A stretch of 33,725 nucleotides of DNA from Fragilaria crotonensis. Its lineage: Eukaryota > Bacillariophyta > Fragilariophyceae > Fragilariales > Fragilariaceae. The position numbers were made by a program, and so were the translations under genes. Where the stretch lies: NCBI GenBank assembly GCA_022925895.1, contig JAKSYS010000673.1, positions 1 to 33,725 on the forward strand, given 5' to 3'. Positions 8,293-18,772 of this stretch are shown in pieces; the stretch's first letter is position 1; every line of letters begins with the position of its first letter. The notes below the pieces were generated by a model, which saw nothing but the letters and a program-made list of their open reading frames with translations, had not been told where the DNA came from and did no database searches.

Positions 8293-9318
8293 CTAGAGTT
8301 CAACCTTCTGCACGGGCTGTTCAACACCGTCGTTCTCCTCGTCGTCGCCAAGACCTTTCGCGGAACCCTCGTTCTCCTCAATGTCAGAAAGTACTGGCGG
8401 ATGAGCATCAACAGAACCATCGTTCTCTTCAATATCAGAAGAATGCTGCTCAGGAGGTGTTGAACTCTTTGAGTCGCTCTTCTTCTTCTGCTGACCCGCA
8501 TGGATCTGATGAATGCACTTTGACAGCAAAACGACGGTAAGAGAGAATCCAATCCACGATGAAAAGTAGAGATTTCCTCCGGATGCCGCCGGTCTATCTT
8601 CACCGAACGTGATGAAACCAACACCGAACGTGTACATGACAAACATCACACCCGAGAGTGCTGTCTCAATGGTCAAAGTAGTCTTTCCCATGCCAATCAC
8701 GACGAGAGCAATCAAGGGGATGATGATTCCAAACAGTCCCAGGGCAATCGCATAATTCGTTCGCTGACAGAAACTCAAATCACCCAAGTCGCTGACACAT
8801 TGGACATCTTGATGAATTCCCGACGCGGATGCGAGGACCACGACCGACACGGCCATCAAACCGAGCCATGTGGTTGTTTTGGGAGAGATATTCTTCTTGA
8901 ACCACAATGCCATGACTTCACGACAGTACCCGCCAAGGATGAGGATGATGCAAACAAAGGAAATCCAAGAGAAGAAGTAGAGATTCGAATTGATAATGAT
9001 TCCTTGTCCAACACCAGAAACGGCAATATCATGGCACGGGGTCATGATTGTCGGAAGGCAAGCGCACCAGATGATTAACAAGAAGACGGCAAGACCTCCC
9101 TCAATCTTTTGACCAACAAACTTGTCACCGAGCACAAAGTGGGCAATAGTTCCAAAGAAACTGAAAAAGAGCGAAATGGAGAGCGCAGCCGTAACCCAAT
9201 TCACGGAGCTGTTGGTGTTGTCAATCGTTGTGACATGAGCTGTAAGGCAAACACAAGAAAATATAAAGAGGGCGGCCCATGCCTGGAAACGATGTCCCTC
9301 GGGGGTTTTGATCTTCAT
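8293..9318 (-). CDS. Eight-TM membrane protein with internal duplication
   Basis: Intact 341-aa frame starting at an ATG (MKIKTPEGHRFQAW). Hydrophobic segments near residues 10-30, 42-64, 75-95, 113-133, 150-170, 188-210, 218-240 and 250-270 predict eight membrane helices. The protein is two 4-TM halves: each ends with a matching motif, SNLYFFSWISF (~residue 111) and GNLYFSSWIGF (~247). The cytosolic or lumenal C-tail (~275-341) is charged and carries three imperfect units SDIEENDGS, SDIEENEGS and GDDEENDGV. I do not recognise the family; diatom genomes carry many such MARVEL-like 4-TM-unit proteins, but that link is an inference. No N-terminal targeting signal beyond the first TM helix. Function unknown, perhaps a channel or vesicle protein. 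Confidence 0.8.
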   Translation of the reverse strand: MKIKTPEGHRFQAWAALFIFSCVCLTAHVTTIDNTNSSVNWVTAALSISLFFSFFGTIAHFVLGDKFVGQKIEGGLAVFLLIIWCACLPTIMTPCHDIAVSGVGQGIIINSNLYFFSWISFVCIILILGGYCREVMALWFKKNISPKTTTWLGLMAVSVVVLASASGIHQDVQCVSDLGDLSFCQRTNYAIALGLFGIIIPLIALVVIGMGKTTLTIETALSGVMFVMYTFGVGFITFGEDRPAASGGNLYFSSWIGFSLTVVLLSKCIHQIHAGQQKKKSDSKSSTPPEQHSSDIEENDGSVDAHPPVLSDIEENEGSAKGLGDDEENDGVEQPVQKVEL

Positions 9319-10150
9319 TGTTTTTGTTGTTATTGTTTTGGAATTTAGATAATTATATGATATGAGAAGGATATGAACCTATCTACCGTATGTTGTTCTT
9401 GTGATTCGTGAGTTTCGTGATGTTTGTGGAAATACGAGAACCTTATTCACCGCTCAGTCTACACCCCAGACAAGTTGGGGTTCTCCTTTAGCAACTATTC
9501 ATCCCGGCTAAACCGAACTGTTCCACTGAATGATCATCCGCCGCTTGTTGTGAACTTCCCTTTGATCGGAATACCAATATGTGAGCAACGTCGGGTGACA
9601 CCATACACTTCTGATGTCGTACTGTACGTCGAACAGTAGCACTGCGAGTTTTGGATTTTGCATACACTGGGGAATTGAAAAATGTTTGTACAGTACGAGT
9701 ATGTCATACATGTACAGGCATTTTTTTTATTTCTTTTTTTTCGTGAACTCGATTTTCATGTTTATGACTTGCTCATGACACGATTTCCGATACGGACTAG
9801 GCACAGACAGCGTGTCGTTACACGAAGATGCTGAACGTCATACTAGCTCCAAACGGGTTGCAAGTGTACCAGGTACCTCCGATAAAAAAAGACAGCATCC
9901 AAAAACCCCGTGTCAGCCCGTACAAAGTTCGTACAGTCCACTCAGACAATTCTCATGCACAACACGCACTCCGATTTGTATCCTTGTATGTGAGTGCATC
10001 ACGTACGTCCTGGTACATGCATAAACATTGGCAGCGCAACAGCAATGACAACACAACAACATCGACAACAATTTCTTTTGGCCCAAGTTGCATCCTTTGG
10101 GGACGAATCATCGCTCATCACCCATTCTAAAAAGATTCACAACATCAATC
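9319..10150. other. Intergenic DNA upstream of the 8-TM gene
   Basis: No supported gene. Contains a T-rich run (9720-9740) and GTAC-rich words near 9620-9715. Short open frames on the plus strand at 9424-9639 and 9828-10130 show no domain or compositional support. Confidence 0.4.
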
Positions 10151-10940
10151 CACATGTACAATTCTGATTTTGTGATGCTGGTGTATCCGATGGACGAATC
10201 ACCGAAGGCAGCTGTCACATCGATGGCGACTCGAATTCCACGTTACTTGGAGGCCTTGCGAATGGAGTTTTTTGGAACCTCAACGTCTCAATCGACTGCT
10301 GTTGGTTGGACTACCATTGGACACTCTCTTATGAAATACCACTTGGCTGGTCAGATAGAATGCTCGTCGATGGTAGGCTTAAGGGAATGACTGATTACGA
10401 CAATAAGCGAGGAATACTTGTGGACCCGATGGAACATCTGATGGAGTGTCAGATGGCGTACTGGATTGTAGTTCAGGTTGGATTGCTGTCGTCAAAGGGA
10501 ATTTGCAGTAGGGAAGGGATTGAAAAGGAAACATTGCTGGGTGTAGCAGATGTCCGATTAATCCACAAACACAGTGAGACTGATAGCCGCAATCCTTACG
10601 GTGTCCGTGCTGATGGAATCATTGAAGGCACACTCAATGACATATCCGACTGAAGAACACTTGGGGAAAGGAGTTGTGTCTGGCATGATGTTGTAAATCT
10701 CAACTTCTCGATTCACTATTGGTTGGAGAGTTGGTTTGATCACCACCTGCCTGTGCCTGCCTGCCATAACGTTCGTTCTTGGATGATCAAATGGAGTTTC
10801 GATGCCAGACTTGATAGAATCCCGGAGGCGACAAGAAGGCTTTATGGAAGCCTTGACTGTACCAATGATGCAATGCCCAATGAATTTACCCGAGAGTGCG
10901 TCGGCAATGCCCTGGAGCAGGAAATGAACTGATGTTGAGT
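10150..10940 (-). pseudogene. Possible decayed Ser/Pro-repeat gene
   Basis: On the minus strand short stretches in different frames read like the xPSxxPS repeats common in diatom secreted proteins: TPSDTPSDVPSGP (~10415-10455), PSNVSFSIPS (~10510-10540), SVPSMIPSA (~10610-10640). They are separated by stops and frame changes, with recurring GATGGA (TCCATC) spacing on the plus strand. The plus-strand open frames here are their shadows. Interpretation as a degenerated gene is tentative. Confidence 0.25.
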
Positions 10941-12011
10941 TGTCCTGGATCTAGTAAGCCTTACGGTGGCGAGTGACTCAAGTCATAAACTTCAGTTCGA
11001 AGATGCTAAGCAAGCTCCGTTGGGTAGAGTCTGTGGTAATTTAATACGACGTGAATCTGTTATTGTGAGTATCATTGAAGTCTCAGTAGCATGATCTGTC
11101 TCAGGATAACCAGGTCTTTCTAAGAACAGAAAGAATGAGTAAGGAGTCAGGTGAGACCTAATACGCCTGTACGTATACCTGGTACTACAGTACTGGTATC
11201 TAGCACTGAGCGAGTACGTCTATCAATGAGCGTTGGCGGCGAAAAAAGACCTGCATTCGCAGTGGTCTTGACACTTATTTCTGTCACATACAAAATGTAC
11301 ACGCATGTACGACAAAAGTTTTTGGTTTTCGAAGGTACACTTGCAACCCGTTTGGAGGTCGTAGACAGTGAAATCGATACAGTGTACAGTGTACTCGAGT
11401 ACGTGATCAATAGAACAGTACTTCGAGTACTCGTACAGGTTCTGAAGCATTGTATGATGGACCAGTGCTCGTGCAGCAATCAGAAATGCTCCGTGGCCGA
11501 CGCATACATGTTTCAAAATTCAGCTGACGTTCTGTCACAAAACGTTGCCATCCCTATCTGAATTAGGTATTGTACACGTAGTATACTTTGATCTTTCTAC
11601 TCTACTATTGTAGACTCTAGTAGAGACACTAGCCTGTCAGGAGCAAGCTAATGTTGTGGACGTGCAAGTTGAATTGGCAAGGCAGTCAGTCCATCATGGA
11701 TGGCGTCGACTAGCGGTTGCGCGGCCACAATTACTCCCATTATTACTAAAAGTAACGTAATGTGTCAGATTCGGCTCGAGCCACCAAGGTCTCCCTGTTC
11801 TTCCGAAAAAAGGGAATCAGCGTGTGTAATAGTGCACAATTATGACTGAAAAAAATGCAACCTCAATTTTAGAACATTAGACGTGAGCATGGAATGTACA
11901 CATGTATCTGCCGAGCCTGGCTGGCTGCTAGCTTGTATTGAATAGTATGATGCAGTATTGTGGTTGATTGCATAGCGTCAATTGTTGATGACCACGAAAA
12001 AATGTGGTATG
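10941..12011. other. Intergenic DNA, GTAC-word rich
   Basis: No supported gene. The segment 11160-11440 is dense in GTAC and AGTACT words, including a perfect 12-bp palindrome GTACTCGAGTAC (11391-11402) and an AGTACT-TCG-AGTACT inverted repeat shortly after. Open frames at 11151-11561 on both strands are not supported. Confidence 0.4.
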
Positions 12012-12479
12012 TCAGGGTTGTTCTCGGTGGTGGTAGCTAGTTATTGGCAACTTGCAATGATTGTGGCATGATCTGGAATTGAGCTTGTCAACCTTGTACG
12101 GTTTAATTGCGGAACCATCAAGATGACGGTCATAGGGCCGCCCCGTTTCAAACATTTGGAATGCTGAAGGCGAGTCATCTGGAATTGTGGACGCCGGTTG
12201 CTGTCGCAAGTGTTCATAACGGGGACGGATATTCCTTGTTTTTCTCATGGTGTCGATGCCACCGATTCGTTGGGCAGTTTTGAGCAAGGCATAGGAGGGA
12301 CGAAACATGTTTTTCGGATCTTGTTCTGGTGAATGGTACACGGTTTTGATTTTTTTGTGATACGTTGAAGTCCATTGAGATAGAGGGCGTTGTGATGAAG
12401 GGTCGTAACTTAACTTGAGAATTGAACTGGGAATGGAGGCAGGAGCAAGAAGGGCAATTCTAAATTCAAATCTTGGTTT
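12012..12479 (-). CDS. Hypothetical basic protein, 5' end unresolved
   Basis: A 155-codon open minus-strand frame with coding-like composition: ALLAPASIPSSILKLSYD, TSTYHKKIKTVYHSPEQDPK, FRPSYALLKTAQRIGGID, GRPYDRHLDGSAIKPYKVDK, ending SYHHREQP. No ATG opens the frame; the first internal ATG is at 12308. An out-of-frame ATG lies just upstream (ATGAAAACC, 12483-12481 downward), so either an indel or an unrecognised 5' exon is involved. The Arg/Ser-rich N-terminal part could be organellar, but no family is recognised. Confidence 0.35.
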   Translation of the reverse strand, partial: KPRFEFRIALLAPASIPSSILKLSYDPSSQRPLSQWTSTYHKKIKTVYHSPEQDPKNMFRPSYALLKTAQRIGGIDTMRKTRNIRPRYEHLRQQPASTIPDDSPSAFQMFETGRPYDRHLDGSAIKPYKVDKLNSRSCHNHCKLPITSYHHREQP

Positions 12480-13187
12480 TCATTTTATTCAGCGCGTTCA
12501 GTCGTGTAGTTCTTGTACGACTGCTAGCTACTACTACCGGTACTCTAGTCGGAGTGTCGTCGACTACGTGTAGAGAAAAAAGGGAGGGGTAGAGGCGTCC
12601 GTGTCTCTGAGACAAAGTTCAGTATTACTGTGACGTAGAACTCGGTGTGTCGGTTGTCGGTATCCCAGTATGGAGTATGGAATTCCGAATTGTACAGGCG
12701 TACAGACAAGGCAAAGACAAAACGAGTTTGGATGGCGAGCAGGCAGGGCAAGAGAAAGACACCCAATCGACAAAGCAGGAATGCAAAAGCAGGTGGTAAG
12801 GAAGTTGCGGCTAGCCAATCATAAATCATTCGATGATCGTTGCTCATAGATTGGACAGTTTCAAACTGCAACTGCTTGACTTTTAGCAATTGCACGTGCT
12901 TACACGTGAGGGGCCCAGCAAGATGAAAAAAGAATACATGAGATTCCTAACGGCTACAGCGAGATGGACATGAAATAGAATCCAAATATGAGATTCTGAA
13001 TCGCAATCGGTCACGAATCTGACGAAAGCCATCAAATGGAGAAGACATTGCAAATCGCATATCACATCTGTCGACTTCGAAAATCATTGCCATTCGACTT
13101 TAGTTCTCATATTAATACTACTTCAGTATTATTACAGTTACATTTCCATCATCTACCACCTTCTCGAACAATACTAGTACATTCACC
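12480..13187. other. Intergenic DNA upstream of the PFK gene
   Basis: About 700 bp. A minus-strand open frame at 12545-12895 lacks a convincing start and domain. The final ~150 bp are AT-rich (ATATTAATACTACTTCAGTA near 13108-13127) and are the likely PFK promoter and 5' UTR. Confidence 0.4.
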
Positions 13188-14498
13188 ATGTCCCAACAAC
13201 ACATGAAAGTCGCCATGATGACCTCTGGAGGTCTTGCTCCATGTCTTTCGGCATCGATCGCACAACTTGTTCGATACTGGTCTGCAGCATTGAAGGAGGG
13301 CAAGATTGCATCCTTGTCCATCCGCATGTACCTTGATGGTTACAAGGGGATCTTGATTGGAGATTCCTTCATGTTGGATGAAGCTCTTTGGGAAGAATGC
13401 GATGCTCTCAACTATTTGGGAGGTTCGCCCATTGGAAATTCCCGAGTCAAGGTAGGAACTTGACCTGCAGGATCAGCACTTGACCTCAATGACATTTCTA
13501 ACTCCACCATTCCACTTCTAACAACAAAACAGTTGACCAACCTCAAGGACTGCATCGCCCGCGGATTCATCAAGGAAAACGAATCACCGCTCGAGGTTGC
13601 TGCCCAGCAACTCATCAAGGACGAAATCAACGTCTTGCACACCATTGGAGGTGACGACACAAACACACAAGCTGCCGTCCTTTCCCAATACATCCTTTCC
13701 GAACACGGAGGCAAGGTCGTTGTCATTGGCATGCCAAAGACCATTGACAACGACGTGTATCCTATCGTCCAAACCTTTGGAGCCGACACTGCCGCCCACC
13801 AGGGAGCACTCTACTTTGAAAACATTGTCTCCGAGTCAACTGCCAATCCTCGCATGCTCATTCTGCACGAATGCATGGGTCGCGATTCCGGATACTTGAC
13901 GGCTGCCACAGCCAAGGCCTACCGTGACCGATTGGCCCTGCAAAAGTTTGTTCCAGGATTTGCCACGAGTGCCAAATCTCGTGACGTGCATGCCATTTGG
14001 ATTCCTGAAAATCCTCTCGACTTGGCCGCCGAAGGCGAACGTCTCAAGAAAATTATGGACGAATTTGGTAATGTCAACATCTTTTTCGGTGAAGGCACTG
14101 GTGTTGGTGAAATTATCAAATCCATGGAAGCCGCCGGCGAAGTGGTCCCCCGCGATGCCTTTGGTCACGTGGCATTGGCCAAGATCAATCCAGGACAGTA
14201 CTTTTCGACTCACATTGCGGCCCTTGTGGGGGCCGAAAAGACCTTGGTCCAAAAGTCGGGATACTTTTCCCGTGCCGCTGCGGCGAATGACTTCGATCGC
14301 ACTCTGATTGCCGACTGTGCCAAGGCAGGAGTTGAGGCGGCCATTGCCGGTGTCAGTGGGTGCATGGGACAAGATGAGAATATGGAAGGTACTCCCATTC
14401 GGGCTATTGAGTTTGAGAGAATCAAGGGAGGAAAACCATTCGATGTTACGCAAGAGTGGTTTGTTAGTATGGTGAAGGAGATTGGACAATCCAAGTAG
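13188..14498 (+). CDS. PFP: Pyrophosphate-type 6-phosphofructokinase, two exons
   Basis: Phosphorylates fructose 6-phosphate in glycolysis, probably with PPi. Exon 1 is 13188-13451 (88 codons) and exon 2 is 13533-14498; the joined protein is 409 aa, the usual size of this short class. Motifs: MTSGGLAPCLSASIAQL at the N-terminus, YLDGYKGILIGDS, GGSPIGNSRVK|LTN across the splice, HTIGGDDTNT, PKTIDNDVYP, ESTANPRMLILHECMGRDSG, and FGEGTGVGEI. The GGDD(T/S)N pair of Asp and PKTIDND are the signature of PPi users; ATP enzymes have GGDGS. The overall pattern matches the bacterial XF0274-type subgroup, suggesting a bacterial origin. No obvious targeting peptide (MSQQHMKVAMMTSGG), so cytosolic. The frame is intact. 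Confidence 0.9.
13452..13532 (+). other. Intron of the PFK gene (81 nt)
   Basis: Donor AAG|GTAGGA and acceptor AAAACAG|TTG. It falls between codons (phase 0) exactly inside the conserved GNSRVK-LTN motif, and contains an in-frame stop, so splicing is required. Confidence 0.9.
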
Positions 14499-14829
14499 AT
14501 AGAATATAGTTATACTATATCAATGTAAATGGATAAACGAGTACTTTGATGCAGTTACGAGAATCATCATATTAGTGGCTGCGAACTGACGATCCAAAAT
14601 CACGTCCAACTGTAGAGACAAATCATTTGTTTTCGTCTTGACGGTCCTTTGCAAATGGAGTACTTGGATTGCACCGCACAGAAGCTGGATGAACGTAAAT
14701 CACATGTACAATGCTTTCCTAGAATTCTCGAATAGAAACAAAAAGATCAACTAATTGGTGTTATACTGGAATCGGCAATACAACACACATCGAACATGGC
14801 AACTGTAGTATGCACAGATACTGAAAACT
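14499..14829. other. Convergent 3' intergenic region
   Basis: 331 bp between the 3' ends of the PFK and HA-domain genes. No gene or repeat seen. Confidence 0.5.
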
Positions 14830-16632
14830 TTACTTCTTCCCAGCCCATGAAAAATCAATCGCATCCAACTTTTCAATTCTTGCCCACGTCATCCCCTTCG
14901 CCTTCCCCTCTCCCTTATCCTCCAACAATCGACGACGGCAACGTTGATTGAGCACCCACTTGTGCAGCGTCTTATCGTACGTTTGCGGCACTCTCGTGTG
15001 TCCGAATTGTGATTTGAACACCACCAACTGTTGAAAATTGGCTTCCCACTGTCCATCGTTGGACTGGTGTCCCACAACCCACGCAAATCCGACCGATTGG
15101 AGTGCATTGACACGTTCTTGGGTCATGGATTCTTCCGAGGCGAGGCCGAGATCGAAATCTTTTTTGAGGATGCGCTGTTTGCGTACCCACGAGTGCAATC
15201 CCTTGTCCTTGTAACTCTTGGGGACGATGCAATCGCCGTGTGTTAATTTGTATTTGACCAAATCTTGGAATCGCGCCTTCCAACGTTGATCGTACGATCG
15301 GGTTCGAGATGATGATGGACCAATGTCCACGTCAATTGTGATGCTGCTGTTGTTCATCCTCATGTTGTTGTTGTTTCCTTGTGGGAATCCCAGAGATGGG
15401 TTGCCATTGCCATTGCCTTGTTCGTGTGATGATGTTGCAGCATCTTTTTGACCATTGGTGGACGTCTTGTTGTTGTTGTTGTTGTTGCTCATGTTGTTCT
15501 GAGCTTTCAAGTTACTTAAATCCTTTTCTAGTTTCCGAATCCTGTTTGTCTTTATATTCAGAGCGAGAATTAGACTGTCACACTCCTCACATTTCGCCTT
15601 GTATTTGGCATACAGATCATCAGCTTTCGCAGGGTCCACGGCATCCACAGCCAAAGGAACTTGATGAGTAGCTTTGGCAGTAGTGGTGTCAGTAACCAGA
15701 ATAGTCACGGGATTGCTGTCAGGTTTGTGTGCTGTGTTTGTGGTAACAGTGACTGGTTGCGTCAGTTGATTGTGATGATGGATTGGATCTGTCAAAGGTT
15801 CGGGTTGCATCAAGGGAAAGGATGCCATTCCCATCTGTGAATGGTCGGCAGTATTGGCATGTGGAGCATGGACGGGATGTGGTGGTGGGATGGAAGGGAT
15901 ATTGTTATCAACGACAGTGCCATTGTCATTGCGATGGACATTTCCATGTTGTTGCGTTTGTAGATGATGGCCAAAAGGTTGCTGTTGTTGGTTTTGTTGT
16001 TGATGCTGTTGTTGTTGTTGCTGGGGTTGTTGTTGATACTGCTGGTGTTGCTGCTGCTGCTGCTGCGGTTGATATTGTTGTTGTTGATGCTGCTGCTGGT
16101 ATTGCTGTTGTTGCTGCTGCTGCTGCTGCTGACGGTGGTGGTACATGGCTTGTGTTTGAAATTGTGGAGGTGGATGAACGTGATAGTGAACATGAACGGC
16201 TTCGGCAAGAGGTGCGTGAGGTGGCATCGTCATGTGCGTAGTGAGATCAACTGGGTGAGAATTAGCACTGGCACTGGTACTACTAGCGCCAGTACTGGCA
16301 TTCGCAGTCGTTGTCGTAGTTGCATTGCCATTCGCATTTCCATTGCCATGGGTAACTTCATTGACACTGACACTAACATTGCTATGACAAGTTTCAATCG
16401 ATGGAGGAGGCAGAGAATGAAACCTAAACACCGAGTATGAAGGTGCTGTTGTGTTTGCTGTAGATGCTCCTGCGTTTGCTGGTACTGCGTCTGGTACCAT
16501 TGCAGCGTTGCCAGCAGGCTGCTGCTGTGAGTTCAGAATGTTCGTTTCAACGTTACTGTTTTCTGGAACATGAATGTTTCCTGGGACTGATGCAGAGGCA
16601 GCTGCAAGTTGTTGGAGATGAAAGTCGGACAT
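14830..16632 (-). CDS. Q-rich protein with two C-terminal helicase-associated (HA) domains
   Basis: Intact 600-aa frame. Residues 1-165 are low-complexity Ser/Thr/Asn/Ala/Pro; 168-218 are polyglutamine with scattered His and Tyr; about 335-385 form a likely coiled coil (YAKYKAKCEECDSLILALNI then TNRIRKLEKDLSNLKAQNN); a poly-Asn run follows. Two HA domains end the protein: RWKARFQDLVKYKLTHGDC to VGFAWV, and QWEANFQQLVVFKSQFGH to IDFSWAGKK, each with the family's W-x(3)-F, G-H/D-x-x-V-P and L-x-x-W-V-x-x-Q-R pattern. HA domains are greatly expanded in diatoms, usually outside any helicase, and are presumed DNA-binding. With its coiled coil and Q-rich region this looks like a transcription regulator, but that is inference. 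Confidence 0.88.
   Translation of the reverse strand: MSDFHLQQLAAASASVPGNIHVPENSNVETNILNSQQQPAGNAAMVPDAVPANAGASTANTTAPSYSVFRFHSLPPPSIETCHSNVSVSVNEVTHGNGNANGNATTTTTANASTGASSTSASANSHPVDLTTHMTMPPHAPLAEAVHVHYHVHPPPQFQTQAMYHHRQQQQQQQQQQYQQQHQQQQYQPQQQQQQHQQYQQQPQQQQQQHQQQNQQQQPFGHHLQTQQHGNVHRNDNGTVVDNNIPSIPPPHPVHAPHANTADHSQMGMASFPLMQPEPLTDPIHHHNQLTQPVTVTTNTAHKPDSNPVTILVTDTTTAKATHQVPLAVDAVDPAKADDLYAKYKAKCEECDSLILALNIKTNRIRKLEKDLSNLKAQNNMSNNNNNNKTSTNGQKDAATSSHEQGNGNGNPSLGFPQGNNNNMRMNNSSITIDVDIGPSSSRTRSYDQRWKARFQDLVKYKLTHGDCIVPKSYKDKGLHSWVRKQRILKKDFDLGLASEESMTQERVNALQSVGFAWVVGHQSNDGQWEANFQQLVVFKSQFGHTRVPQTYDKTLHKWVLNQRCRRRLLEDKGEGKAKGMTWARIEKLDAIDFSWAGKK
15978..16131 (-). repeat. CAG/CAA trinucleotide tract encoding polyglutamine
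   Basis: About 150 bp of mixed CAA and CAG codons, interrupted by CAT (His), TAT (Tyr), CCG/CCC and AAC, in the HA-domain gene. The interruptions argue for an old, relatively stable tract; length polymorphism between strains is likely. Confidence 0.9.
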
Positions 16633-17029
16633 GGATATCGCACACAGGTAAGCACTGTCACTTGAAGGGCAAGAATGGATGAGGCGAAGGGGGGTGTTCA
16701 GCGACGTGATTGTGGTACTACTTGGTGCATCTCATCCTCACCAGCGAGGGAGTAGTAGAGTTCTACGTCAATCTACTTGACAAGAGAAGGAGGATCTGAA
16801 CCCATGGTACTTGTAGCTCTAGGGAGCTTGGCTGCTGGATGCTCCGTATTCTGCAGTATCGTTCTGCGTTGAATTCCGGTATGTTTGATTGTATACGTAC
16901 TGCATACAGAAAAAAGTTGCTCGTACTGCTACGCCTATCAGCACTCTCGTACAGTACTCCAGTACGCAGCACCATGGCAGCAGACTCCGTCAAACAGCTG
17001 ATGACATAAATCGTCCACGAATCGATGTC
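16633..17029. promoter_or_regulatory. Shared divergent upstream region of HA-domain and 2OG-oxygenase genes
   Basis: 397 bp separates two divergent start codons, so it should hold both promoters. It contains a GTAC-rich segment (16890-16965; GTACAGTACTCCAGTACGCA). No clear TATA box. Confidence 0.35.
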
Positions 17030-18280
17030 ATGTCTGTATCTTGTGATGTTCATGTTGCTCAAGGCCCACTCGATCATGCGGTCGAATCCAGTGCGATCTC
17101 CACGCCAACAAACTCAGAATTAGCAGGACTCTCACTTGCAGTTGCACAAGGTTCAGTCTCAATCGATCATGTTCCGACTACAAACAAGGAAGAAACAGAA
17201 TCCAATGACAGTACTTCAAAACCAACACCAATGACAATGATGGCAAGGACTGTACCACAACGACGATGCAATGTGAGTCACACACCTACATGCTTTTTTC
17301 CTTTCACTTACCTCGAATACGTAAAGTTTCCTAATTCTTTTGTATTCTAACCTTCTGAAATATCTCATCAGACTCGGATATCAACTCGCCAGCTTTCGCG
17401 CCTGGATCAACTCTTTTGGAAGACGGACCGTCGTAATACTCCTGCTGATGCTGTTACTGTCGGCCCGACGACTCGAAAACGAAAGCTTGAAACGACGAAC
17501 CCTCCTGTCACTACAATGACACATGGTCGTCTCCTTCTCAAACGTGTCCATGATTCACCTCACATTTACATTATTGACAACTTCCTCACGGAAACAGAAC
17601 TCAACCATTGTCATTCCATCATTCAACAAGCCAAATTTCAAAAATCATTTGTGGACGCCTCCGAAACGACACAATCAACAACATCAGCTTCATCAACAAC
17701 ATCATTCAAAACGACAACAACAAGAACAACTGCTGCTCGCATTGACACGGACCACAGAACATCAACCTTTGTTTCCGTCGCCAAACAGGCGGACCGGATC
17801 ATTGCTGCCATGGAACGCAAATCAGCAGATTTGTTGGGCATGAATGTGGATCGTTTGGAACCATTGCAATTGGTACGCTACCAAAAGGATCAATTCTTTG
17901 GTGTCCATCATGATTTGGGAACACTCATTCCGGCGGAGGATGATGATGAAAATCGCCATGGCACTGTCGAATTGCCACCGAAATCAACTCATGTCAAACG
18001 ACGATTAGTCACATTGTTTTGTTATTTAAATACCGTGGATGAAGGTGGATGCACGTACTTTCCGGCCTTGGATGCCCCAAGGACGAGTCGTGATGCTGCT
18101 GCTGTCACCAGTGCGATTCAAGAACTGCGAGTGGCACCCGTTCGAGGCCGTGCCGTGCTGTTTTGCAATATTTTGAAGGATGGTGATGCAGACCCACGGA
18201 CAGTCCATGCGGGGGAGCCAGTGAGAGGAATCAAGGGAACCGTAAAGTATGGACTGAACATTTGGGCGTGTGAAGAATGA
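17030..18280 (+). CDS. 2-oxoglutarate/Fe(II) oxygenase, prolyl 4-hydroxylase-like, two exons
   Basis: Exon 1 is 17030-17272 (81 codons, MSVSCDVHVAQGPLDH to QRRCN), exon 2 is 17372-18280; 383 aa in total. The catalytic domain occupies ~140-383: YIIDNFLTETELNHC, RTSTFVSVAKQADRI, LQLVRYQKDQFFGVHHDLG (iron ligands His260 and Asp262), LFCYLNTVDEGGCTYFPALD, GRAVLFCN, then the distal iron ligand His360 (TVHAGEPV) and a 2OG-binding Lys (369 or 373) before YGLNIWACEE. This is the P4H-alpha catalytic fold, which hydroxylates proline or related residues using O2 and 2-oxoglutarate. No signal peptide is visible; the N-terminal 130 residues are Ser/Thr-rich with a basic TTRKRKLE patch, so a nuclear or cytosolic substrate is more likely than secreted collagen-like protein. 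Confidence 0.87.
17273..17371 (+). other. Intron of the 2OG-oxygenase gene (99 nt)
   Basis: Donor AAT|GTGAGTCA and acceptor CATCAG|ACTCGG, phase 0. Without removal the frame stops at 17348-17350. The joined frame is open through the domain. Confidence 0.8.
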
Positions 18281-18772
18281 GAAATGAGGGATGCCCTTTT
18301 GGGTCTTGTTGAGCACAAGACGGATGTTACTTTCATGGGAATCGGAGTGCTCGTCAATGCACCTTACGCCCATCGCAATCATGCGCGCGCATCATAGTCC
18401 TCATGTGCACACACTGCCACTGCGGGGTCCCTGACTCAGATTCCGCGTCTCTCCTCGTGGTGTAACTCACTTGATATGGTGGAAGGCTACGTTCCAAAAC
18501 AAACAACTACCAGCACAGTTTCTTCTATTCATTTCGTCATTTGCACGGCTCTCAGTGCGTGTTACTGTCTTGTTAGGTTTTGAGTTCTTCCAGTATTGAG
18601 CAGGCCTGCAGTTGGAGGTAGGGGATCGTATCGATGATTGGAATTGAGCGACAAAAAGGACTAATCATGTACATTTAATGCAATGAATCGATTCGGGCTT
18701 TCAATGGTATTCTTGCGAGTGGCCTATCCATTTTTACTACTGTTTTCCGGCAATGTTATCCTTTGTATGCAT
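18281..18772. other. Convergent 3' intergenic region
   Basis: 492 bp between the 3' ends of the 2OG-oxygenase gene and the minus-strand basic protein. Open frames at 18026-18382 and 18118-18357 (minus) are antisense shadows. Nothing else seen. Confidence 0.4.

Noticed and set aside
8139-8642. Open frames overlapping the end of the 8-TM gene
   Set aside because: They are shadows of the acidic repeat tail of the real gene.
11147-11561. 110-136-codon open frames on both strands
   Set aside because: Region is GTAC-rich low-complexity DNA; frames lack ATG starts in good context and any domain.
12545-12895. 116-codon hydrophobic minus-strand ORF upstream of PFK
   Set aside because: Starts at GTG, hydrophobicity comes from pyrimidine-rich sequence, and two frames are equally open; not convincing.
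15783-16440. Long Val/Leu-rich plus-strand ORFs
   Set aside because: Antisense translation of the CAG/CAA polyglutamine tract of the HA-domain gene.
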